Of a stretch of DNA of 64,000 nt, positions 12,401 through 24,400 are shown one piece after another. The stretch covers positions 310,001 to 374,000 of the forward strand of contig JADDOH010001519.1 of the NCBI GenBank assembly GCA_016648135.1, read 5' to 3'. The notes beneath the pieces were generated by a model. It did not search any database. It saw nothing but the letters and a program-made list of their open reading frames with translations, and was not told the origin of the DNA. Origin of the DNA: Agrypnia vestita (lineage: Eukaryota; Arthropoda; Insecta; Trichoptera; Phryganeidae). A program made the translations under genes and the position numbers. The stretch's first letter is position 1, and each line of letters opens with the position of its first letter.

Positions 12401-15400
12401 AAATTTTTTTGCAATGTGTGTGCAGAGACGAAAGAAACTATTGATGATTTTTCCATGAGAGCTATATTGACGACTATCAAAACCAACTCAAATTAAATTT
12501 CTTTGCGGGTGAATAAATATTAAATCAAGATATATTATACATGCCTCACAGAGACAAAACTATTTGTATGGAACAGTAGGTATACAGGACTTACGGCCCG
12601 TCATTTGCTTGGCTTCAGTGATCACTTTACACAATGTAACATTCACAATTCCACCCACCATCGACAACTATAAAATTTTAGAAAGTTTTTATCGTATTTA
12701 TGCACCTCGCTTCACTTTAAACTACGCTGTCGTCATCTATTGCTGAAATTTGTCATTCCCACAAAAAAGCCATATAAATAGTTTTCTCTCTGAGACATCT
12801 ATAATATATCTTGATTTTACTACGATCCCTCTGGGGACAAAATCTGGTATCTGTATTCTTGAAGTAATTTGAACATACTCAAAAATATTGTGAGAATAAA
12901 CATTAGTTTTACAGAAGGACTGGAGAGAAAAGTATGTCAATGTAAGTCAATATTCAATATGTTAATGCTTTACTTCATAAGTTGCGTAAACCTTTTGCCG
13001 CGTACATAAGGTGAATGTTGGAAAGGAAAAGTGAGATTATTACAAGTGGTAATAAAGCCCAAATATCAATCTACGCCTTAAGCCCAAATATTAACCTAAG
13101 TTAAAAAATAATTTATGTAAATTAACTTTGTAAACACCACTTATTTATTGAAAAAATTCAACATGTTTTATAAATTGAATGTTATAAATAATCAGGTCCT
13201 TTTTGCAAATAGTCATCTTTTAAATTTATTTTCATGTTAAGTAGGTACTTTTTATTATCATTTTCCATATATTACTTTTTAATATTTTGATCTATACTTC
13301 GATTTTTAAATTTTATTTTTGTTATCCTGACGAAGATGCCATTGGTTTCGAAACATGTTGAATTTTTTCAATAAATAAGTGGTGTTTACAAAGTTAATTT
13401 ACATAAATTATAATTATATCTCCACAAGATAATAATTTTGCTATATTTGAATAAGTTAAAAAAATTATAATTGAAGGAGATCGCTAGCATTAAATTCACC
13501 AGCAAATAACTCACAAACTCAATGCCCGCACCACTTCTCCGATACTGTTTCGGGAGCTGGTGGTTATGTATCAGTTTCGCTCAATGAAATAACCCAATGT
13601 TTTCTTTTATTTTTATTCAAAACCAACATGTATTGGTGTAATGGAAACAAATGCGTAATTTTTTGTAGTGAATTATTTTATATATTAATTAGTGTGAACT
13701 TGAAAAGTGCATGTCATGCCAAAACTCTATTCTATGTACAATACAGTTTATACTGATTTCACATAAATGATTTTATAAACATAAAATGCTCACATTGTTT
13801 TCAAGGTGCGATGAATGTGCATACATGTGGGTTTTAGCGTTTATTTCTTAAAATAAATTAAATGCTAAATAAAAATTTGTTTTTATATTCTTTTACGATG
13901 CGAGCTTTTCATTTAATTATTTTTCAATTTTCTATTAATTTTAATCCATGAACAAAAAGGGCAATAAATTCGAGACCGTATTACATTTGGGCTTAACATG
14001 GTATTTAAAAGATTAGGAAAATTATGGCAGAGGGGTGAAGGGAGAAAGTATAAAAATGATGAATAAAAAATGGACATTCACAAGTTTGAAATATGTTTTG
14101 ATTATGTATTAGCATACTGTTAGCAAATTTATCACAAACATTGTTTCAATTCCAATTGTGTAATTGATTTTTTACAGATAAACTACAAGAAGCACAAAAC
14201 TTCACTGCTAATGCACAAATGCACAATTTTGCTACGCTCAAAATTTTAATGGCAACAAATGGTGGCATAGTTTCCTCCGTACCTGTCCAGCCGGTAACGG
14301 CATAGCAACCGGAATAATTAAATCGTATTACTTAATGTGTTTACCTTGTATATGATAGTGATTTCATTAATAATAATTTTTAAGTGACATGTTCTCTGTA
14401 GCTTGTGTTGACTTCTGAAAAATATTACTAGGTTTATTTCTACATAAGGTTTTTGTGAAGTGTAATTGAAAGAAAGAGGTATAAATATTATATACAATAA
14501 AATAACTAGATTCCCTCGCAACCCTGCAGCATACGATGGATAATCAGGAATCTACAGTCAGGGATCAACCACCACCGAGATTGTTAAACATTCAGTCAAC
14601 ATTATATTTACAAATGTAGATAATCAATCGCCTTATGTTTTTGCATTTTGGTACAAAGTTAATATATTTTTTAATATAAAATATATGGCAACAGTGAAAT
14701 TCTACAATATTATAAGTAGTAGTTTAGAGAAGTATTCCAATTCTACGAAAGTGTAGTAGTGGCTATGGTATTTCTATACAAATTGTTGCGAGGCACTTGT
14801 TAGGAGCTAGTACTATTAATTGGAGAAATATTATTACCATAAAATTGTTGGTATCTTATCTACAGAAGAAGTGATTAATACTAATGAGGATATTATTTTA
14901 TAGTTTATACACTGTGACAACACTGGCGAATATTAAAAATGGTTTCAAATGTAACAAATTCACAAATTCGTAACAACTAACATATTCATATTTTGTGATT
15001 ACACTGCTAGAAAAAATGTAGAAAGGCGTTTAGATTCAAAATCTCTAAGCACCATTCTACAGATATGAATATGACCAGATTGCTACAGGACAGACAAAAA
15101 ATAATTCACAATTTTGTGAAAGACAAACAAGGAATTAACGGTACAACAAGTGTTTTTAAATATTGGGGAAGGTGGTAAAAGGGTAATGTAGGGATGTATG
15201 TGCTCAAACGAACCTGTTGCTTTTTCTGCGTAACTTTACTTTTGGTAGCGTCCTGGACCGAGCTGGAGTCTGTGGCCGCGGCCAACTCCAGACGGCGTCG
15301 CTGTTCATTCTCTTGGTCCGCCACCTATTAGGTAAACAGTTGAGAGTCAGATTAAAGCAAACAAGTGTTTCTTTCGAAACATAACTCACATGATATCACA

Positions 15401-18400
15401 TGCAGATAAGAATTCCAAAAAACAAACCTTAAATGCCTTTGAAAACCTCACAAGTAGCGAAAAGAAAGTGTTGGCGTCGCACGATCGAGGAGCCTCCCCA
15501 AAGTATTCCACACACTCCCGGAAGGTTTCCTGCGCGGTGCGCACTTCGGAGCGCAATCGGCGCAGCTTCTCCTCGGAGTTGGCCAGAAAATCTCGCAGGA
15601 TGGTGTTGTGCGAGCTCTTTGTGTGTCCGCGCGCCTCCGACTCCTTCTTGACAGCCTCCATGCCCTTCTCCAGTTCGTGGACATCGGAAACAACATTCTC
15701 CAATGACACTGAAGAACATGAGATTAATAATATTAAAATTAATTATGACCGAAGATTTTTTTCTTTGAAAATACTTCGAAATTCTTTATATTAATAAAAA
15801 AATCACATGTTTTCCTCGCTCACAAGTTCTACATGATCAAAGCACTCCTTTCTTTATTCTATCTACCACACTGCAGCCAACATTGCATTCATTTCTAATA
15901 TGTTCATTCCTCACTCTTATCGACCAAAAATTGGTGGACTACGTGGTAGTAAATAACAATGGATATGAAAATATGGGGGACCTTCTTACAGCATGGATAG
16001 AAAATGGATGATGATGGTGATTAAGAATCTTAACCACATGCTATTCATTCAATCATACAATAATGATGACATGTTAAAATTTAATTTTAACGAAAGTGAG
16101 TTAGTTCTCTAGGAATATTATCACATGAATTATTAATTGTGATGAAAAAACACAAGTGGGAAAGCGCACCGCGAGTCTAATAACTGTATAACTATGTGCG
16201 AGTAGTGTATATTTTTTCACCCTTTTGATAATTTAGTCGTATGTAAATTTTGCAACAGTGTTGTCACGCAACAAGTGAACGCCGTGATTTAAAGAATGTA
16301 TGTGCGGCAAAAGCGAAGCATTTGTTTGAACAATTAAAATTAATTGTGACACATCATCTAACAAAGGTGAAAAATGCAACTGTGGAGTTTAAAATTCACT
16401 TCCAAGATTTTTAATTTAATTTTTAATGTAATTATTTTTTTATTTTTTCTCTTATTCTATAAGTTCAATATTTGCCATCAGCTGTGTATGATTGTGATGT
16501 TTTTTTTTTGCAAATTTAGAATCGTGTGTTGGTAATTAATTTCCATTTTTTTTTTGCGGAGTTTTCTATGAGAGTCTATTGTCTGCAAAGAATTAACCAT
16601 TCTAAAACCAAATGGAAGTTGTAAACATGAAAAATAATGCAATCAAACATAACGACACTTACCCTGAGCAGCTTTGTCAATGTATTAACCATTCTAAAAC
16701 CAAATGGAAGTTGTAAACATGAAAAATAATGCAATCAAACATAACGACACTTACCCTGAGCAGCTTTGTCAATGTACATCAGTTCTGATTCAAAATTGAG
16801 CAAGTCGGGGAAATTTCTTCTGATGGTGCTCACAATGTAATGCAACAGGGATATTCTCTTATCAGTCGATTTTGTGTCCAGCAAGGTGTCCAAAGACTGC
16901 AGCTTAAACCCGTAGGCCGGACCTCGCTTGCTGCTGTTCAAATAGTTACCGAACGCCAGAATAATCTCCAGGACGCTCCTGAGTTTCTGGGAACTCTTGA
17001 CAGAGGACGCTCCGGAGATGATTGCGTGTATTTGCGGCGTGATGAGATGCAGACTGTCGAAGAAGTTGCCCATGTAGCTCATGATGGAGAGCTTAGCCGA
17101 CGTCCTTTCCACTTTGGTAAGTTGGAAGAGGAATTTGTCCTCTTCGGTGAACATGTTGATGTTTTTCTTCTCCGCTACATACTCTCGGTATGCCTTGGCC
17201 TCCTGTTCTGTGGGGACCATGCGCTGTAGCAGTTCCACGCTCTCGAGCGGCAGCTGCTTAAGGTCCAGAGCATTGATGGCAATGATGACTTTCTCTACGG
17301 GCAGGACCAATTTTCTTCTCGAGATTGCTGCAAGAATTAAATACAATGATAAATTCCACAATAAATATGCTCTCATATAAATGAAAGAGCAATTATGTTA
17401 ACTGGGAGTGTTGAGTGATTTATGTTTCTATCAAAATACTTAATGACAAGCAAGCTGAACTCGACAATATCTAATTTGACTGATCTGAACAATGACAATA
17501 GTGTGAAATAGAAGAAATTAAAAGGGCGTTGAAGCATATGAAGAATGTAAAGGCTTTTGGGATTTGAGGAATATGTTTGGTAGAGACGGTAAGGCTGAGA
17601 ACGATATCGAAAGGAGAGTGACTGCGGGAAATTAAGTAAACGGTGCTCTGAATGTAATTGTGACCGGTAAAAATTTGTCAAAGGAAACGAGACTAGTGGT
17701 ACATAATGGAGTTCTGCTGCCAACTCTGATGTATGGAAGTGAAACCTGGAATGGGCAAAAAAAAGAACATAAGAAAAAGAACAAAAAATAACTGATTGTA
17801 GATAAGTAGAAATGCGGTCGCTTTGATGTATGTGTGGAAAAAATGATAGATGGAGAATCAACAAATTAGAAGTTACTGTAATGCTGGATGTAGCGTAAAT
17901 GATAAAATAAACAAAAGAATTGCTAAGATGAGCGAACAGACAAGCGAAGAAAAGGTGGTAAAGAAAATTTATGAGGCGAGTGTTAAAGGCAAATAGAGGG
18001 CGTTGACGGAAGACCTTGCATGGCCAGATAAATCAAATATTGGAGGATGGCTATGTCAGAAGCTTCAAAAACTAAAGAGTGTTTACAAAAAGGTGTATGA
18101 AAGTGGACGAAACAAAAGTGGTGGACCAGGACAGAGAGTACGGCGTTCTATACTCTCTGGGAAACAGCGTGATGGTTAGTTAGTAGTTAGGTGATATTAC
18201 GATGAGTACCTATTGAAACCTATAACTATATCAATTGAAACCAGATAATTTACTTACTTATTTACCATCACGCCGTTTCCCCGTGGGGGTAGGCAGATAG
18301 GATAGAGCGCCACACTTTTCTGTCCTGACATACAACTCTCGCCTCATCCACATTCATACATCTTCGCGTACAAGCTCGCCGGTTGTTGAGGCTTCTAACG

Positions 18401-21400
18401 GGCCATCTTCCAGTATCTGGTAGATCTGGTCATGCCACGTCTTCCGCGGTCGCCCTCTCTTTCTGGCGCCATCAACACTTGCATTATATATCTTTCTTAC
18501 CATTCTTTCCTCATTCATTCGCTCAACATGCCCAAACCATCTGAGCGACCCTTCTTTAATTCTATTAATTATGCTAAGATCAGCTTTACATTCATTCCTA
18601 ATATCTGCGTTCTTTACTCTGTCATAACTTGATTTGCTACACATACATCTGAGGGATCTCATCTCCACTGCATTCAATCTACTTTCGTTCCTCTTCTGCC
18701 AGCTCCAGGCTTCGCTACCATACATCAGTGTTGGTACCAGAATTCCATTATGTACCGCTAGTTTTGCCTCGGTAGACATTTCCATTAGAAACTATTGCGT
18801 TCAAAGCACCGTTCACCCTATTACCCGCAGTCACTCTCCTTTCGATATCTTTCTCAAAATTCCCTCTTCTATAGAAAATACTTCCCAAGTACACAAACTC
18901 ATCTACCAGATAATTTGATACAAAAACAGTAGCTTGTTGGTTTTGTGGTTAGGACTCTCGCCTCGTGACCCAAAGGTTGCGGATTCGAACCTCACTCCAG
19001 ACCAGCAAGTTAGTCCTATTTTCATAGCACAAGCGTTTAGCTTAGTTTGAAAATAGTAAGAATATTGATGTGACACGTATTCCGTGTTCGTATCTCTATT
19101 TAAAAAAATATATATATATATATATATATTTATTTAAGATATCTTTCTTACATTTGGAATGCTCGAATATCAGGCGCGTGCAATGTAGTGAAGCATGACT
19201 TTTACGCAGACATGTATTTTGGAAAAAAACTTTGAAATAAAATATTTATGTGATAGAATATAACGATAAATTAAAATCTGAATGATAGGATAATAATTGT
19301 GATAGAAATATTACGAGATATACCTTCAATGTTCTCAAATATAATTACCTATATTCCGTAATCTCGTGTGTTCCAAGAGAGAGACGTTATCCGGCTTCTT
19401 GAACCTCTTACTGGGGAAAGAGTTAAGACCGTCCACGTCAGAGTTGTTCTGATTGGCCAGAGGTCCGATGCCGACGCCAATCTTGAACCTCTCTTCAAAC
19501 TCGATGAAGTCTATACGGCCCATCAGCTTGTCTTCGTCCAGTTCGTTGAAGATTGTGCCACGAACCTGGCATGCAATACACAATGGATGTTTATGATAAT
19601 TCATATAAAGACTATTAATTAATACTACTGGATAGAAATGAAAACGTGCACCAATAATTTAAAATTTGAATCTTTTCTTTCTGGTGCTGAAAACTGAGTT
19701 GAAATAATATGTTAATGTCTCGTAAAGATACTAAATACAGAGTTCATATTTTAGACATTTCTCTGTACATATTCCTCTGTTATGAATTCAATAAAATAAG
19801 TACAATACATATAAGTATATGAGGACACAACAAAATAAAAAGTTTTCTCGAAGAAACTGACATTAATTTACGTGTACCATTGCACGGGGAGTGGTGCGAA
19901 GAGCGCAGTGCGTGGTCGTACAGAACACATTGTGTAGCACGCAGTGAAACAGATTCGGCGGATTGTCGAACTTTGTCCTTTAGTTGAGTATGATCAATGT
20001 TTTGTTCTCATTCTTAGCACTTTTACACAATAATTGATATATATTCACTTATGTATGTATTAATTATTATTTTAGCCTATTTGGGCCCAAGGTACCATAT
20101 ATGATACTCGGATATATACATACCGTTCATTTGTCAATGGTTCAGTTAAGATTTGTTTGTCGAGGTCAAAATGTGCATTGTCGGTAAAATTTGTTTCTTA
20201 TTTAACCAGGTCCCCTAAGCTTGTGTTAGATAACATAACCGGTAAATATATTTACAACATAAACTCAGAGTATCATATATATGATACCGTGGTCCCAAAG
20301 AGGATGGTGATTAATATAAGTAAAACATTAAAAATATTCTGCAATATTTTGAAATGGCGGCGGCGGAAAATACTTAAACTATGCAAGAACAGAGCTCACT
20401 TTCCAAATAGCCCTCGTATCTAATGTTTGCAGTAGCCACATTATTCATCATGATAAATGGCTCGTTGAATTCTGAAATATCAGCAATCAGGATGTTATAA
20501 AGTAAAAACCTCTGCAGAAGGATAAACGGACCAAACTTCACCTGGTTCGGTTTAAGCGCGACCCAATTCAGCGTTGGCAGCTTGTACTTGGTGTGCACCT
20601 TCCTCTTGATCGTCATCGCGTCCGCCGACGGTGGAGGGGGCATCGACCCGGGGGCGGGCGGCGGGGGAGGGGGAGCGTGCGGGGCCAGCGGGGGCGGAGG
20701 GGGAGGGGGAGCAGCCATGACGGGGACGAGGGCGGGGGGAGGTGGCGGCGGAGGAGGCGAGGGAGCCAGCGCGGGGGCCGGGGGGTGCGGAGGAGGCGGG
20801 GCATCGTGGACAGCCAGAGAATTCATGTGTGAAGAAATGGCTCCCACTGTAAAAAAAGTAATAATAAATTTTTTCGAAATTAAATAATTTAATGTCTTAA
20901 AAATGAGCACCTTAAATCAACATATAAATGAGTAAAAAGCACAAAATAAACAGTAAACGTTTACCAGGTGCGAGGCAGCTAGTCGCCCAAATTTCGGGAT
21001 CAGGTAAACCTACTAATTTTGGAGTATTGACTTAATAATATTTATGTACAATTTTTTGAAAATAATGTGTCAAATATTCAACAAAACCCTGATTTATCGA
21101 ATTTGACATTTTCGTCAAAGTTGAATATGCCGAATAAAATGAAAAAATTCGAAAGGGGAAAATTTTTTCGTTCCTACTTCTTGTTACGCGTTTCCGTTGT
21201 CGCTTTCATGAAATTACTCCCATAAACCGGGCGTAAATATATCACACACGAAAAACAAACAATCTTGAGGATGCTTATCTATTTAACTACTATTTATTTT
21301 TCAAAATACTTACTTGAAGCTCCTCTCGGCAGTGTTAAAGCAACAGTTTCCAGTTCATGTATTTTACTTTCCAGCATGGACTGTCTGTTCCTCGAATCTT

Positions 21401-24400
21401 GCTGAGCTCTTCTTAATGTTGAAACCTGCAAATGATTTATGACAATATTATTATTATATGTACATTTCCCTTTTTCACAATAAACATTTCATATACTATT
21501 TTTGTTTATTAGGACCACGCCATATTCTAAAGCAAACAAATGTACATACATATATTTAAATTATATTAAAAAATGATAACTTTGTTTACTTTCACTATTT
21601 ATTTATAATGATTAGAACGTTTCCAATACTAACGCATCATCTTAAGTAATGTTACTAATACTAAAAGACTAAAGGATGGCGTGTAGGGTGTGGCGGAGAT
21701 TAAAGTCGGATGGGTATAGTAAAGCAAAGAAAGTTATCATTTTTTAATATAATCTAAAATGGCCATTCACAAAGTTAAACAAGAAAACTTCGAAAAACAT
21801 TATATTTTACTTATATTGTTTATGTTTAGTGTGAGTCATTATTTATTGACTAGGGCAGGGATTGGAATAAGCGGCTCGCAAGCCGCATACGGCTCTTCAC
21901 ATGGACAATTACGGCTCTTCAGTCATAAACTCAGAACTTCAGCGTCAAAATCGTCTGACAGAATTGCCAAAATGTTTTCAAATGTAACAGAGCAGCAAGT
22001 CGATGAATCGTGTAATATTGGTGATACAGCACAAATAACCTTCTTTGTGCATTATATGTCGGCACAAGATCCCAAAGAAGAACTTCTTAGACGAGAAGAT
22101 ATTGCGAATGCTATAAAAACATATCTGGAAAACACTGGAATTGACTTAAATAAGATAATTTCCATTGCTACTGATAGAGATAAAAGTTTGATGTGATGAT
22201 ACAACGGATGACAATGTACAATCATGTATTCAATTAAAAATAAGTAGCAATTTGTCAGATATAGTAAAGCTATCAAAAGCGATGCAAAGACGCCGTTCTT
22301 ATTAAATTTTTTATTGAAATATATATATTCATCTTTTGCCCTAAAAATCCATGTACAAATGTATATTACATGTACGCGGCTCTCTGATACCTTTTTTATT
22401 CTGTTTCCATGACAATTTGGCTCTTCTCACTTGACAAACTGCCGACCCCTGAACTAGGGTAACCAGGCTTCGGGTGTCCTTTGCACACTTGTCAACAATC
22501 CACTTACTAGTTTTGTCTCTTGAAGAGACCGTTATTTACATTTTCCTCACTTCTTTGGAAAAAATGTAAATAATGTATCTTTCTTTATTTTAGGTATTTT
22601 TAACAGGTTCCTGTCCCTTGATCTTGTTTCTATCTGTTTATGGTTCATTTGTGTACATGATTGAGTAGTATTTTGGCATAAATTCGGTACATGATACGAC
22701 TAATTTTAATATTTCATAATAATAGAGAAAATAAGGAATAAAAACATAAACAATAGTATTTTGATGTTTCAAGTTAAGTAGTGATGGTCAAACCCTTGTT
22801 TTAACCAGTTATTTTCGGTACAGTTATTTGGGATTTCTATATGATTGTATTGATAATTGGTAACTAAGATAAAACTGTTGTACAGTGCCGATGGTTGCCC
22901 GTCGAATAGCAAAAAAGGAGCCAATCATCAATGCAATCAGTTACAAATCCCAAAAACGGTTAGTATGTTGCTGGTTAAATTACCATCACTATATATATAA
23001 AGTTAAGTATTATTCATAGAAAAAATATTTAGTCAAATGAGTGTCTATTTTTGCGAATTGCTATAATTCCTGTAATCAATTATCTAGCTGAAAGATTCTA
23101 GTTTGTTCATTGTTAAAATTAATTTTGTAACTGAACCAACTTGTGACAACAAGAAAATGTGTCCCCAATTTTTTTTTAATTGCTTGTTACTATTATATTT
23201 TGATATTTTGTGTTCCGTCTCGACGCCTGGAATCCATTATGAGAACAGCCTGCTGTTTCGCCACTTATACACGCGTTCCTACCCCCTCTGATTCCCTGTT
23301 TGCGACAATTTATTCCCGCTGGTATCCCTGTTTCCGGTTGCGTCGGCGCAACGGTTTTTCTTTCATATAACGTCGTTGTTTCGCGCCATTTGCACGCGTC
23401 TAGACACGCCAACTTTTGTTGTGATTTTTTTTGTGTTTCTATTGCAATCTACCCCCTTAATTTTGATCCCTAGGTTAACAAACATTAGACTATACAAATT
23501 TTTAACATAGTGCGACAGGACGTTGATATTTTAGTGTAAATCCCGTGAATTTCGTCAAACGATTTGTTAACAAGATGGCGGACGAGCAAGCTCCTTCGCC
23601 GGTATCCTCGAATGACGGATCTTCTTTCGAAGAACCGAGTCGAAAGAGACGCCGCGTAGCATACGACCCGCGTGTAGACCACCTGCTAAAACAGGTGACT
23701 GCTCTGACGGAGGCCTTGTTAGCGGGCGGCGCGGCTCCTGCATCAACAACGCCGCCAACGCCGGAACACGTGGCCGCGAGCGAGCCCAGCGTGGAGGACG
23801 CGAATGCGTCCTTTATTCAGCCGCCGCCGAGCCTCAGAAGGGCGAAGAATACGCTGGAGTTCGGCAAGCTCAGCACGGTCGTGAAGGAGCCGCCAGTACC
23901 GAGAGCGGACCCGAAGCGGATCGAACAGATCTCGAAGTTGCAACACTTCGATTCCGACGAGTGGTCAGGCGTTCGCTATGCGGAAACGCAGAGAACCTAC
24001 GCGGCGACTCCCACATTTGTGGAATTGTCGGTGAACGACGACTTGAGAAGGATCGATAACGCGCCGACCCATACTGGCTTGCTGGAAAGATCGCTCGCCG
24101 CGCTTTCAAACGCCTTGCTCGCCCAGAGGGAGACCCTGAGAGACGGGATGCAATCGCTGGTGAATTGGGCATCCGAACCCGGCACGGATCTGTCCGCTTC
24201 GGCTCTCTTCGAGCGGATTCAGTCGATGTTCACCAGCGATGCTCCGTACAATAAGATTTCGGACGACATCCTGCAGATTGTGTGCGGCAGACGGGCAGAG
24301 TGTATACTGAACCGGAGAAAGGCCATATTGGAGGGCTTCAAAGACCCTTTCGTGCGAGAAGGTGCGGCCAAAATCCCTCCAAGCTCGGGATACTTGTTCA

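Noticed and set aside
18634..18918. 94-codon plus-strand open frame
   Set aside because: It is antisense to the RTE-like LINE fragment.
20582..20887. Glycine-rich open frames on the plus strand
   Set aside because: They are the reverse complement of the formin FH1 proline-rich exon.
21759..22196. 145-codon open frame as a host gene
   Set aside because: Most of it is a hAT transposase fragment plus the element's own terminus.
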